This document shows positions 25,885-34,549 of a stretch of 64,000 nucleotides of DNA, in pieces. Made by a program: the position numbers and the translations under genes. The stretch's first letter is position 1. Every line of letters starts with the position of its first letter. Origin of the DNA: WHSW01 sp963705955 (GTDB lineage: Bacteria > Actinomycetota > Thermoleophilia > Solirubrobacterales > 70-9); assembly GCA_963705955.1 (NCBI GenBank), contig CAVPLH010000006.1, positions 1,550,001 to 1,614,000 on the forward strand, given 5' to 3'. The notes under the pieces were generated by a model. The model was not told the origin of the DNA. It did not search any database and saw only the letters and a list, made by a program, of their open reading frames with translations.

Positions 25885-27125
25885 ATCGCTCCGCCGCCGA
25901 GCGGCAGGAATCCCTGCCCGCGAACCGCCGCCAGGATCCGCTCTCCGTGCTCGGGACCGTCCGTTTGCAGGACGAGTCGGATCCCGGTCTCGCGGACGTG
26001 GAGGTCGACCCCTTCGCGGATGTGGATCACGTCGAGCACGTTCGCGCCTTCGGCGGCGACCGTCTCGACCAGTCGCGCGAGAGCGCCGGGGCGATCGGGG
26101 ACGACGGTCGAGAACACCATCCGGCGCCCCGCCGCGGTCTCCCCGAGCCGGATGCACTCGACCAGCCTCGCCGCGTCGACGTTGCCGCCGGAGAGCAGGG
26201 CGCAGATCTCGCCGTCGGGCGGGGGCTCGACCTTGCCGGCGAGCAGTGCCGCGACCGAAGCCGCGCCGGCCCCCTCGACGACCAGCTTCGAGCGCTCGAG
26301 CAAGAGGACCATCGCCTCGGCGACCTCGTCGTCGGAGACCGTGACCACCTCGTCGACGAAGTCGGCGACGAGCGGCAGCGTCAACTCACCGGGTTGCTTG
26401 ACCGCGATCCCGTCGCAGATCGTGCTCACCGAACGGGCTCCGATCGGCTGCTGCGCGGCCAACGACCGCGGATAAGGGGCGCAGCGGTCGGATTGCACGC
26501 CGACGACTCTGACCCCTCCGAGTCGCTGCTTGACCGCGATCGCGATCCCGGCGGCCAGCGCCCCACCCCCGACGGCGACGACGACCATCCGGGTCGCCGG
26601 AGCCTGGGCGGCGATCTCGAGCCCGATCGTCCCCTGGCCCGCGAGCACGAGCGGATCGTCGAAGGCATGGATCAGGGTCAGCCCCTCCTGCTCGGCGCCG
26701 CGCCGCGCCGCAGCCGTCGCCTCGTCGAATGAGCCGTCGACCAGACGGACTTCCCCACCGTAGCCGCTGACCGCCTCGACCTTCGCGATCGGCGCGTCGG
26801 CGGGCATGTAGCAAACGGCTCGGGCACCGCGCGATTTCGCCGCCACCGCGACCGCCTGGGCATGGTTGCCGGCGCTCGCGGCGACGACCCCGCCGACGAG
26901 CTCGGCGTCCGTCAGCCGGGCGATCCGGTTGTGGGCCCCGCGGACCTTGAACGATCCGGTCCGCTGCAGGTTCTCTGCCTTCAGCCGGACGGTGGCGCCG
27001 ACCCGCCGCGAGATCTCCCCCGCGGAGACGACCGGCGTCTCACGGATGAGGCCGCGGATCGTCTCCGCGGCACTCTCGACGTCGCTCACGTCCACCGGTC
27101 GGGCGCCGGCGGTCTCGGTCGCCAT
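25881..27125 (-). CDS. ilvA: Threonine ammonia-lyase with ACT domain
   Basis: 414 residues. The PLP lysine lies in RTGSFKVRGAHN, the phosphate-binding glycine loop is VGGGALAAG, and AASAGNHAQAVA is the substrate loop. From about residue 330 a C-terminal ACT domain (FSTVVPDRPGALARLVETVA then GANVLDVIH) gives allosteric control. It deaminates threonine (and serine) to the 2-oxo acid; this single-ACT form is intermediate between catabolic TdcB and biosynthetic IlvA, so the symbol is approximate. Confidence 0.92.
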   Translation of the reverse strand: MATETAGARPVDVSDVESAAETIRGLIRETPVVSAGEISRRVGATVRLKAENLQRTGSFKVRGAHNRIARLTDAELVGGVVAASAGNHAQAVAVAAKSRGARAVCYMPADAPIAKVEAVSGYGGEVRLVDGSFDEATAAARRGAEQEGLTLIHAFDDPLVLAGQGTIGLEIAAQAPATRMVVVAVGGGALAAGIAIAVKQRLGGVRVVGVQSDRCAPYPRSLAAQQPIGARSVSTICDGIAVKQPGELTLPLVADFVDEVVTVSDDEVAEAMVLLLERSKLVVEGAGAASVAALLAGKVEPPPDGEICALLSGGNVDAARLVECIRLGETAAGRRMVFSTVVPDRPGALARLVETVAAEGANVLDVIHIREGVDLHVRETGIRLVLQTDGPEHGERILAAVRGQGFLPLGGGAI

Positions 27126-27146
27126 GAGTGCAGGCTACGCCCCGCT

Positions 27147-28241
27147 TCAGGCGGGGGCTTCGACGCCGGATTGGCCCTCGACCCCGGCCGTCAGCGACTC
27201 GCGGCGGTAGTCGCGCCACTCGCGCCACCCGATCTGCAGCGTCGCCGCGGTGGGGATCGCGAGGATCGCGCCGAGGACGCCGAACAGGGTCGAGCCGAAG
27301 AGCACCGAGACGAGGACGACGAACGCCTCGACCTCGACCGCACGCTTCTGGATCTGGGGCTGGATCACGTAGTTCTCGAACTGCTGGTAGAGGATCGCGA
27401 AGACCGCCCAGACGATCACGGCGACCGGGAAGTCGACGAAGATCATCACGACGCCGATCAGCACCGCGGCGATCGTCGCGCCGACCACCGGGATCAGGTC
27501 GAAGAAGGCGACGATCAGCGCCAGGAAGCCGGCGAACGGCGCTCCGAGGATCGTCAGGACGATGAACGAGCTCACCCCCGCGATCGTCGCCTGGACGAGG
27601 GCCCCGGCGACGTAGTTGCCGATCGCGTTGGCGACGTCGCGCAGCGCCCGCTCGACCCGCTCCGCCCGCCCCGCGGGCTGGGCGCGGACGAAGGCCTCCG
27701 CCCACTTCGGCCCGCCGGCGACCATGAAGACGCTGAGGATCAGGATCGTGACGGCGGCGAAGATCGAGTTGATGACGCCGACGCCGATGTCCTGGAGCAC
27801 CCCGGCGGCGTCGCCGATCTTGCTCGGCAGGTCGTCGGCGGCGTTCTGGATCGAGCCGGTGAAGTCGTACTTATCGTTGAGGTTGTTCAGCGTGTCGTTG
27901 TCCTGCACGAAGTCGGTCACGTCCTGGGCGTACTGCGGGACGTTGCCCGCGAGATCGTCGATCTGGCCGACCAGGTTCGGGATCAGCAACGCGCCGAGCC
28001 CGATCGGAATCGTGATCAGGAGGCCGTAGGCGATCGCGATCGCGAGCCCGCGCCGCATCTTCCGCTGCAGGAGGTTGACCGGCCCCGACATCGCGACCGC
28101 GATGAACGCGGCGACGACGAGCCAGGTGAGCGGCTTCTGCAACAGGTAGATGAGGTAGAGCGCGAGGACGACGCCGACCACGATCAGCATCGTTCGCAGC
28201 ACGGCGCGGCCGAGCGGATCCCTCGGTGTCATCACCGCCAT
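27147..28241 (-). CDS. AI-2E family (PerM/YdiK-like) membrane permease
   Basis: 364 residues, about eight membrane helices, with the family pattern: LLQKPLTWLVVAAFIAVAMS near the N-terminus, a soluble segment between helices 3 and 4, and the conserved end IVAFFDLIPVVGATIAAVLI followed by QQFENYVIQPQIQ. Members are proposed exporters of signalling or other small molecules; some act as Na+/H+ antiporters. ATG 28241 is taken over GTG 28244. It starts 22 bases upstream of nothing related; the threonine deaminase follows by 21 bases and may share its message. Confidence 0.88.
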   Translation of the reverse strand: MAVMTPRDPLGRAVLRTMLIVVGVVLALYLIYLLQKPLTWLVVAAFIAVAMSGPVNLLQRKMRRGLAIAIAYGLLITIPIGLGALLIPNLVGQIDDLAGNVPQYAQDVTDFVQDNDTLNNLNDKYDFTGSIQNAADDLPSKIGDAAGVLQDIGVGVINSIFAAVTILILSVFMVAGGPKWAEAFVRAQPAGRAERVERALRDVANAIGNYVAGALVQATIAGVSSFIVLTILGAPFAGFLALIVAFFDLIPVVGATIAAVLIGVVMIFVDFPVAVIVWAVFAILYQQFENYVIQPQIQKRAVEVEAFVVLVSVLFGSTLFGVLGAILAIPTAATLQIGWREWRDYRRESLTAGVEGQSGVEAPA

Positions 28242-28371
28242 CACGCTTGGCTATTCGTCGGCCCGGGCGGCTTTCCTCGCCCGCCCGGACCGAAATCCGG
28301 CCCTCTGCACCGAGCGGCCGAGCGGCGCGGCGGGACTCCGGACGGGTCGGGGACGGTCAGGGCTGGCTAAC

Positions 28372-29385
28372 GTGGTCACCGCCTTGATCGCCAACGCCAT
28401 CGATCGCGCCCTCGACTGGACCGTCGTCCCCGGCTACAGCAGGTACGGCTATGCGCTGCGACGGCGCGGCTGGGGCGACGACGCGGCGGCATCGCTCGAG
28501 GGCTGGTCGATCCTTCTCACCGGCGCCGGCTCGGGCATCGGGGCGGCGGCGTGCGAGCGCTTCGCTCGCGCCGGTGCGACCGTGCACATGCTCGTCCGCG
28601 ACCGCGAGCGCGGCGAGGACGCCCGGGCGATGATCTCCGAGCGGACGGGGTCGGACCGGCTCGTGCTCGAGCTCTGCGACATCTCCAGCCTCGCGTCGGT
28701 GCGCGAGTTCGCGACCGGGTTCGCGGAGCGCAATCCCGAGCTCCATCTGCTGGTCAACAACGCCGGCGTGATGCCGGCAAAGCGGACCCACACCGACGAG
28801 GGGTTCGAGCTCACGTTCGCGACCAACGTCCTCGGTCCGTTCCTGCTCACCAACCTGCTGCTGCCGACGCTGCGGGCGGGGGCGCCCTCGCGGGTCGTCA
28901 ACGTTTCCTCGGGCGGTATGTACTCGCAGAAGCTCGACGTCGACGATCTCCAGCTCGAGCGGCGCGAGTACCACCCGGCCGCCTTCTACTCCCACACCAA
29001 GCGCTGCGAGGTCGTCCTCACGGGGCTCTGGGCCGATCGCCTGCTCGGCAGTGGCGTCTCGGTGAGCGCGATGCATCCGGGCTGGGCCGACACCCCCGGC
29101 GTGCGAACCTCGCTGCCACGGTTCCGCATGCTGATGCGCCCGCTGCTGCGCGACTCCGACCAGGCGGCGGACACGATCGTCTGGCTCGCGACCGCCTCCG
29201 AGCCGGGCTCGAATCCGGGCCGGTTGTGGCACGATCGCCGCCCGCGGCCGCTCCATCGCGTGCCCTGGACGCGCGAATCGGCGGCCGATCGGGCGCGGCT
29301 CTGGGAGCAATGCTCGCGACTCGCCGGCTGGACCGAGCCGGAGCCCGCCGCCGCTGCGGGCGGAGCGCAGGGCAGGCGCGGTTGA
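28372..29385 (+). CDS. SDR-family oxidoreductase, DHRS12-like
   Basis: 337 residues. An N-terminal extension of about 45 residues precedes the Rossmann motif LTGAGSGIGAAA. NNAGVMPA, the serine in VNVSSGGMYS and the YSHTK catalytic tyrosine/lysine complete a classical SDR. The extension and C-terminal part (GRLWHDRRPRPLHRVPWT) fit the DHRS12/WW-oxidoreductase-like group acting on hydrophobic carbonyls. GTG 28372 has an AACGTG box just upstream. The substrate is unknown. Confidence 0.88.
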   Translation: MVTALIANAIDRALDWTVVPGYSRYGYALRRRGWGDDAAASLEGWSILLTGAGSGIGAAACERFARAGATVHMLVRDRERGEDARAMISERTGSDRLVLELCDISSLASVREFATGFAERNPELHLLVNNAGVMPAKRTHTDEGFELTFATNVLGPFLLTNLLLPTLRAGAPSRVVNVSSGGMYSQKLDVDDLQLERREYHPAAFYSHTKRCEVVLTGLWADRLLGSGVSVSAMHPGWADTPGVRTSLPRFRMLMRPLLRDSDQAADTIVWLATASEPGSNPGRLWHDRRPRPLHRVPWTRESAADRARLWEQCSRLAGWTEPEPAAAAGGAQGRRG

Positions 29386-29472
29386 GCCGTACGCGCGGCC
29401 GCCGTCTACGGCCGGCAGGGCGCGAGCTTCGCCGCGATCAAGCTCAGCCCGCCCGAAGCCTGAGACGCAAAA

Positions 29473-29498
29473 GGGGCGGCGCCGACCGGCGCCGCCCC
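29473..29498 (-). terminator. Rho-independent terminator of the cold-shock gene
   Basis: An 11-bp stem GGGGCGGCGCC / GGCGCCGCCCC with a 4-base loop, followed on the minus strand by TTTTG. It lies 30 bases after the cold-shock gene stop. Confidence 0.8.
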
Positions 29499-29527
29499 TA
29501 GAGGTTCGGAAAAGACCTCGGGTGCGA

Positions 29528-29725
29528 TCAGATCGTGCGCACGTTGACCGCGCGCGGCCCCTTGTCGCTCTCCTCGGACTCGTACTCGACCTTGGCGCCG
29601 TCGGCGAGCGCGCCGCCGCCGTCGACCTGGCTCTGGTGCACGAAGAGATCGCGACCGGCCTCGTCAGGAGTGATGAAGCCGAAGCCCTTCTCCTGGTTGA
29701 ACCACTTGACTGTTCCAGTTGCCAT
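29528..29725 (-). CDS. cspA: Cold-shock protein
   Basis: 65 residues, a full single cold-shock domain: TGTVKWFNQEKGFGFITPD contains RNP1 (KGFGFI) and DLFVHQSQV is RNP2. It binds single-stranded RNA/DNA and melts RNA structure. The ATG follows GGGAGGGA. A TACCCT -10 box about 90 bases upstream implies a long leader, as is common for cold-shock messages, whose leader folding controls translation. Confidence 0.95.
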   Translation of the reverse strand: MATGTVKWFNQEKGFGFITPDEAGRDLFVHQSQVDGGGALADGAKVEYESEESDKGPRAVNVRTI

Positions 29726-29815
29726 TGTCCCTCCCGGGAACTCGGGTGCTTGCCGGACGAAGGAACCCTGGGAAAGGACGCCTGCGAACCGCTACGCACT
29801 CTTAATCGTGGCGGC

Positions 29816-29821
29816 AGGGTA
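29816..29821 (-). promoter_or_regulatory. Candidate -10 box of the cold-shock gene
   Basis: TACCCT on the minus strand. A transcript from here would have a leader of about 84 bases, in contrast to the near-leaderless neighbours. Confidence 0.4.
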
Positions 29822-29907
29822 GCTGAGCGCTTGGCGGCGCGCGCTGAGCTTCCGCCGCGCGGTCAGGCGCTCGCCTCCGCCGCCGGCCCCGCTCTGCCTG
29901 CTGAGCG

Positions 29908-30537
29908 CTAGGCGCTCGATCGCGCGGTGCGCTTCCGCGGGCGCGAGCGGGTCGAGCTCGAGCGTGTGGATCTCGAGCGGGGCGAGCGCGAGCGACGACG
30001 CGGCTTCGGCCGCTCGGAGGCCGGGACCTCCTCCGCGACGACGGCCTTGGTCAGAACCGGGATCTGGCGCGCGAGATAGCTCGCCATCCGCTCCTCCTCG
30101 CGGCGGATCGAGCGCGCCAGCTTCGCCGTCTCGGGATCTCCGACGCTCTCCGCGAGCGCCTCGATCGCGCTGTAGGTCGCGATCTCCTCGTGCTCGTTGA
30201 AGTACTCGGTCTTCGCGTTCTTGAGCATCTTCTCGGCACCGCCGGTGCCGCGCACGGCGTGCAACGGGCCCTGGGCGAGCGACTTCACCTTCCCCGCCGC
30301 CTGGCCGGCGACCCGTTCGGCGAGCTGTGGCCCCGAGCCCCCGATCTTCTTGATCCGGCGCTCGACCTCGCGCGCGTGCGCCTTGGTTTCCTTGAGGTGC
30401 TCCTCGAGCCGGCTTCGGTACGGCTTTCGAGTCGTGATCGAGATGTGCGCCTCGAGCGCCGTCTCCAGCGCCTTCTCCTTGCCGTAGGCCTCGCTCAGGT
30501 ACTGGACCAGCTTCGACTGCTTGACCGTCTCACTCAT
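29908..30537 (-). CDS. DUF892 (YciE/YciF-type) ferritin-like protein with basic tail
   Basis: 209 residues from ATG 30537, ribosome site CAGGAGA. Residues 1-165 are a helical bundle with the DUF892 pattern (VQYLSEAYGKEKALETALEA, LEEHLKETKAHAREVERRI, YFNEHEEIATYSAIEALAE, SIRREEERMASYLARQIPVL), retaining the Glu/His ligands of a diiron site. The last 35 residues are a run of Arg, Ser, Pro and Lys (RPKPRRRSRSPRSRS and so on), a disordered basic tail likely to bind DNA. Together these suggest a Dps-like, DNA-associated stress protein. Confidence 0.85.
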   Translation of the reverse strand: MSETVKQSKLVQYLSEAYGKEKALETALEAHISITTRKPYRSRLEEHLKETKAHAREVERRIKKIGGSGPQLAERVAGQAAGKVKSLAQGPLHAVRGTGGAEKMLKNAKTEYFNEHEEIATYSAIEALAESVGDPETAKLARSIRREEERMASYLARQIPVLTKAVVAEEVPASERPKPRRRSRSPRSRSTRSSSTRSRPRKRTARSSA

Positions 30538-30615
30538 CTGTTCGTCTCCTGTTCTCTCGGTTGAGCCCGTTCCCCTACCCGGCGTGCCGACCGTCAACCG
30601 CGCCAGACTCTCTCG

Positions 30616-31353
30616 ATGCTCGAAGCTGGCCTCTGGGGCCTCGTCGGCGGGTTGGCGCTGGTTCTCGGCGCATTGATCGCCCTCGCGGCGCCGAAGAAGC
30701 TGGTCGGCAAGCGGCCGGTCGCCTACGTAATGGCGTTCGGAGCCGGCGTGCTGATCAGCGCCGTCGCCTTCGACCTCACCGAGGAGGCGATCGAGCTCGG
30801 GGGCGGCGACGCGGCCGCGATCGGGCTGGCCGGCGGCGCGCTGACCTTCTTCTTCGGCGACCGGATCGTCGAGCGCAAAGGTGGCCGCAACCATCGCCGC
30901 GGGGGCGGGTCGAGCGACCCGGGCGACGGCGACCCCGGCGGGATCGTCCTCGGGGCGCTGCTCGACGGGATCCCCGAATCGGCGGCGATCGGCCTCACGC
31001 TGCTCTCCGGCGGAGGGGTCAGCGTCTCGTTCATCACCGCCGTCTTCATCTCCAACCTCCCGGAGTCGATCTCGGCATCGGTCGGGCTCGAGCGCGACCA
31101 TTCGCGCCGCTGGATCATCGGGCTCTGGCTCGGGATCGCCGTCGCGTCGGCGGTCGCCGCGGCGCTCGGCTACCTGGTCCTGGGCGACGCCGACGAGTCG
31201 GTCGTCGCGGGCGTCAAGGCGTTCGCCGGTGGGGCGATCCTCTGCATGCTCGCCGACACGATGATGCCGGAGGCGTTCGACAACGCGGGCGCGAAGGTCG
31301 GCCTCGTGACCGTGCTCGGGTTCGCCCTCGCGGCCCTGCTTTCGACCGCCTGA
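30616..31353 (+). CDS. ZIP-family metal transporter
   Basis: 245 residues, seven to eight membrane helices. The metal-site helices are recognisable: GALLDGIPESAAIGLTLL (helix 4, with D-x-x-P-E in place of H-x-x-P-E) and FISNLPESISASVGL (helix 5). A charged loop with His (RKGGRNHRRGGG) precedes helix 4. It imports a divalent cation, perhaps zinc. The His-to-Asp change in helix 4 means that the specificity may differ from canonical ZupT. Confidence 0.82.
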   Translation: MLEAGLWGLVGGLALVLGALIALAAPKKLVGKRPVAYVMAFGAGVLISAVAFDLTEEAIELGGGDAAAIGLAGGALTFFFGDRIVERKGGRNHRRGGGSSDPGDGDPGGIVLGALLDGIPESAAIGLTLLSGGGVSVSFITAVFISNLPESISASVGLERDHSRRWIIGLWLGIAVASAVAAALGYLVLGDADESVVAGVKAFAGGAILCMLADTMMPEAFDNAGAKVGLVTVLGFALAALLSTA

Positions 31354-31354
31354 G

Positions 31355-32239
31355 CTAGCCGGCCGCGCTCTCGGCCTTCTCGCCCTCGTCGTCGAGCGCC
31401 GGCTCGGAGTGCGCGGCGCGGTCCTCGTACGACGCCCGCGCCTGCGAGTCCGCCTCGGCGAGGACCTTGTCGGCCTTCAGGAAGCGGGCGATGCCCTCGC
31501 GGGCCCCGCGCGGGAGCAGCTGCATGACCTTGTGGATTCCGACCGTCTCGCGCGGGACCCAGACATCGAACTTCGGATGCTCGAGCGCCCCGACGATCGC
31601 GTCGGCGACGTCGGAGGGCTCCAGCACCTTGATCGCCCGGGTCTCCGGGAGGCCCGAGCCGAGCTCGGTGTTGACCACCGCCGGCATCACGCAGGAGATC
31701 TCGATCCCGCTGTCGCGGACCTCGGCGCGAACCGCCTCCGAGACGCCGACCACGAAGTGCTTCGTGCCGCAGTAGGTGGCGCCGCCCGGGAAGCCGTTCT
31801 TGCCGGCCTGCGAGGCGAGGTTGACGATGTGCCCGGTGCCCCGGCGCTGCATCCGCGGCAGCGCGAGCTTCATCCCGTACATGACCCCGTGAACGTTGAT
31901 GTCGACCATCCGGTGCGCGGTCGCATCGTCCTCCTCGACGAACTTGCCGAGCGGCATGATGCCGGCGTTGTTGACCAGCACGTCGAGCGAGCCCAGCCGC
32001 TCCTCGACCTGGTCGAGGAAGCCCTCGAACGAATCACGCCGGGTGACGTCGAGCTCGAGCGCGATCGTCTCGCCGCCGAGCTCGGCGGCGGTCCGCTCGG
32101 CGAGCTCGCGATCGAGGTCGCCGATCGCGATCCTCGCGCCCTTGCGCCGTAGCGCCTCGGCGGTCGCCCTGCCGATGCCACGCGCACCGCCGGTGATCGC
32201 CACAACCTTGCCACTCAGCGAACGCGGTTCGCGTGCCAT
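31355..32239 (-). CDS. SDR-family oxidoreductase
   Basis: 294 residues. Cofactor motif ITGGARGIGRATAEAL, NNAGIMPLG, catalytic S in VNLASQAGK and YCGTK. IGDLDREL after beta2 has an aspartate, favouring NAD over NADP. The C-terminal extension beyond residue 240 (VMQLLPRGAREGIARFLKAD) is typical of steroid or lipid short-chain dehydrogenases in actinobacteria. It is divergent from the P450 gene and may belong to the same oxidation pathway. Confidence 0.9.
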   Translation of the reverse strand: MAREPRSLSGKVVAITGGARGIGRATAEALRRKGARIAIGDLDRELAERTAAELGGETIALELDVTRRDSFEGFLDQVEERLGSLDVLVNNAGIMPLGKFVEEDDATAHRMVDINVHGVMYGMKLALPRMQRRGTGHIVNLASQAGKNGFPGGATYCGTKHFVVGVSEAVRAEVRDSGIEISCVMPAVVNTELGSGLPETRAIKVLEPSDVADAIVGALEHPKFDVWVPRETVGIHKVMQLLPRGAREGIARFLKADKVLAEADSQARASYEDRAAHSEPALDDEGEKAESAAG

Positions 32240-32384
32240 CTGTTTGTTTTCCTCCTGATCGAGTCTCCCGCCGCTCGCGGGCTCCTGCGGATGAGCCTAT
32301 CGGGAGCGGCTTCGAGAAGCCCGGCGCACCGACCCCGTGCTGCCTGGTGATGCTCGCCCGCGCCGGATAACGTGCCGTGGGCAG

Positions 32385-33854
32385 ATGTCAGAGACCGCGG
32401 CCGAGTCCACGCAGCACAGCAACGGTGCCTCGCGCCCCGAGGCGCTCTCCTCCAACCCGCTGCGCCGCGTCCTCGACGACCTCGTCACCGAGCGCCGCGC
32501 CGACGGTGCGTTTCCGCCCGGACCGGGCGACTTCGACCTCGCGCGGGCCCGCCGCATGGCCCGCGACCCACTCGGGATCCTGCTACCGCTCTACGAACGG
32601 TACGGGCCGATCTTCAGCGTCCGCCTGCTGCACGCGAGGGTCGTCTTCATGCTCGGCCCGGAGGCGAACAACTACATCACCGTCTCACACCCGGAGAACT
32701 TCCACTGGCGCGAGTCGAGCTTCGGCGATCTGATCCCACTGCTCGGCGACGGGCTGCTGACGATCGACGGCGCCTACCACGACCGGGCGCGCCGGATCAT
32801 GATGCCCGCCTTTCACCGCGAGCAGATCGAGGCCTCGATCGAGGCGATGGTCGCAGAGGCCGAGCCCGCGCTCGAGCGGCTGCGACCCGGTGAGGCGGTC
32901 GACATCTACGGATGGGCCCGCAGGCTCGCGATGCGGATCGCGATGCGGGCACTGCTCGGGCTCGACCCCGACGACGGCGACCGCGGCAGCGACGCCGCCG
33001 AGCACTTCGAGCGTGCCCTGAGCTACTACGGCACCGACTACTACCTGCGGCTGCTGCGGGGGCCGGGCTCGCCCTGGCGGCGGTTGGTCGCCTCGCGCGA
33101 GATCCTCGACCGGATCGTCTACGGCGAGATCTCGCGGCGCCGGCGCGACGACGATCCGCGGCGACGCGATCTGCTCAGCCTGCTGCTCGGCGCACGCGAC
33201 GAGGACGGGTCCGGCTTCTCCGACACGGAGGTCCGCGACCAGGTGATGACGCTGATGTTCGCCGGCCACGACACCGCCACCTCGACGATCTCGTTCATGC
33301 TCTACGAGCTCGCCCGCCACCCGGCCGCGCTCGCGCGTCTGCAGGCCGAGCAGGACGAGGTGCTCGGCGGCCGGACGCCGACGCCGGCCGAGCTCTTCGG
33401 GCGGCTTCCCTACCTCGACACGGTCCTCGACGAGACGCTGCGCCTCTACCCGCCGGCCTGGGTCGGACCGAGGCGAGCGGTGCGCGGGTTCGAGTTCGGC
33501 GGCTACCACGTTCCCAGGAATGCCTACGTGAACTATTCCTCCTGGGCCAGCCACCGCCTGCCCGAGGTCTTCCCCGAGCCCGAGGCCTTCATCCCGGATC
33601 GCTTCACCCGGGAGCGCAAGGCGGCGCTCCCCCGCGGCGCCTACGTCCCGTTCGGCGGCGGCTCCCGGATCTGCATCGGGAAGCGTTTCGGGCAGACCGA
33701 GGTGAAGCTGGTCGCGACGATGATGCTGCAGCGGATGCGGATGGAGCTGATGCCCGGCCGCACGATCACGATCCGCCAGATGCCCACCCTCTCGCCCGAC
33801 GGCGGTCTCGAGATGCGGGTCCGCGAGCGGGCGCTCCCCGAGCCACTCGGCTGA
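32385..33854 (+). CDS. Cytochrome P450
   Basis: 489 residues from ATG 32385. All landmarks are present: I-helix MFAGHDTATSTIS, ExxR in DETLRLYPP, and the heme loop PFGGGSRICIGKRF with the ligating cysteine near residue 430. The N-terminus (PPGPGDFDLARARRMARDPL) and general pattern are those of CYP families that hydroxylate fatty acids, carotenoids or terpenes. No ferredoxin gene is adjacent, so redox partners must be elsewhere. Confidence 0.95.
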   Translation: MSETAAESTQHSNGASRPEALSSNPLRRVLDDLVTERRADGAFPPGPGDFDLARARRMARDPLGILLPLYERYGPIFSVRLLHARVVFMLGPEANNYITVSHPENFHWRESSFGDLIPLLGDGLLTIDGAYHDRARRIMMPAFHREQIEASIEAMVAEAEPALERLRPGEAVDIYGWARRLAMRIAMRALLGLDPDDGDRGSDAAEHFERALSYYGTDYYLRLLRGPGSPWRRLVASREILDRIVYGEISRRRRDDDPRRRDLLSLLLGARDEDGSGFSDTEVRDQVMTLMFAGHDTATSTISFMLYELARHPAALARLQAEQDEVLGGRTPTPAELFGRLPYLDTVLDETLRLYPPAWVGPRRAVRGFEFGGYHVPRNAYVNYSSWASHRLPEVFPEPEAFIPDRFTRERKAALPRGAYVPFGGGSRICIGKRFGQTEVKLVATMMLQRMRMELMPGRTITIRQMPTLSPDGGLEMRVRERALPEPLG

Positions 33855-33936
33855 GCCCCGATCGCCGTGAGCGCGTCGTGCTATCGTCCGTGGGCGCTTT
33901 ACCTATTAAAACGGTAGACAAAGGAGGGAACCAGCG

Positions 33937-34146
33937 ATGTTGACCGGAAACGGAGCCGTGGACACCTCGACACACCGCCTCCTCGGAGCGGTGCGCGACG
34001 AGCTCTCCTCTCGCCGGCTCGACCGGCTCGTCGACGCGGTGCGCGAGCACGAGCTGCGCGCCGGCCGGATGGCGACCGGCCGCCGTCCCCACGACGACGC
34101 TCTCTACGGGCGGCTGCGCGAGATCGTCGGCGGCTCGGCCCGCTGA
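33937..34146 (+). CDS. Small charged protein, unknown function
   Basis: 69 residues with a good AAAGGAGGG ribosome site. Rich in Arg, Asp and Glu and predicted helical (LLGAVRDELSSRRLDRLVDA). No cysteines or membrane helix. No family recognised. It lies 14 bases upstream of another small gene on the same strand. Confidence 0.55.
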   Translation: MLTGNGAVDTSTHRLLGAVRDELSSRRLDRLVDAVREHELRAGRMATGRRPHDDALYGRLREIVGGSAR

Positions 34147-34160
34147 CGCCGACGATCTCG

Positions 34161-34409
34161 ATGTCGACCTCACTCGACCGGCCCCCGACCGACGAGCAGC
34201 CGGCGGTCGCCCCGCTCCGCGGACCGTCGCGTCGTCCGCCGATCGAGCTCGAGGGCGCGGCGCATTCGCCGAGCGGCGCCGAGCTCGCCGACCCCGCCGG
34301 CGACGAGCTCGCCGCCGGGCCGGGGTTGTTTCGCGGCATCGCCTACGCGATTCCCTACTGCGCCGCGTTCTGGGCGATCGCGTTCGTCGTCGTCTCGCTG
34401 CTCACCTAG
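34161..34409 (+). CDS. Small single-pass membrane protein, unknown function
   Basis: 82 residues. A long Pro/Glu/Ala-rich cytoplasmic N-terminus is followed by one C-terminal membrane helix (AYAIPYCAAFWAIAFVVVSL) that ends the protein, as in tail-anchored proteins. The stop codon TAG abuts the long palindromic repeat copy C. Confidence 0.55.
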   Translation: MSTSLDRPPTDEQPAVAPLRGPSRRPPIELEGAAHSPSGAELADPAGDELAAGPGLFRGIAYAIPYCAAFWAIAFVVVSLLT

Positions 34410-34510
34410 CTAGATGACTGATTCCACGGAGTCGCGTGCGCGGGGGCGCGATCCATCGACGGCATCCGGGCGTCATCCGCGTGCGTGAGGTCGTGGGATC
34501 ACTCATCTAG
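34410..34510. repeat. Palindromic repeat, copy C (complete 101-bp form)
   Basis: Starts CTAGATGACTGAT and ends ATCACTCATCTAG; the two 13-base ends match at 12 positions as inverted repeats. The inverted match extends inward to about 24 of 32 positions, so the RNA or single strand would fold into one long hairpin. The core CACGGAGTCGCGTGC (34425-34439) recurs twice at 60365 and 60424. It encodes no protein and lies between the tail-anchored protein gene and the monooxygenase promoter. Confidence 0.8.
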
Positions 34511-34549
34511 CACTGGCCCGATCGCCGGGACGGTAGGGTCTCGCCGAGC

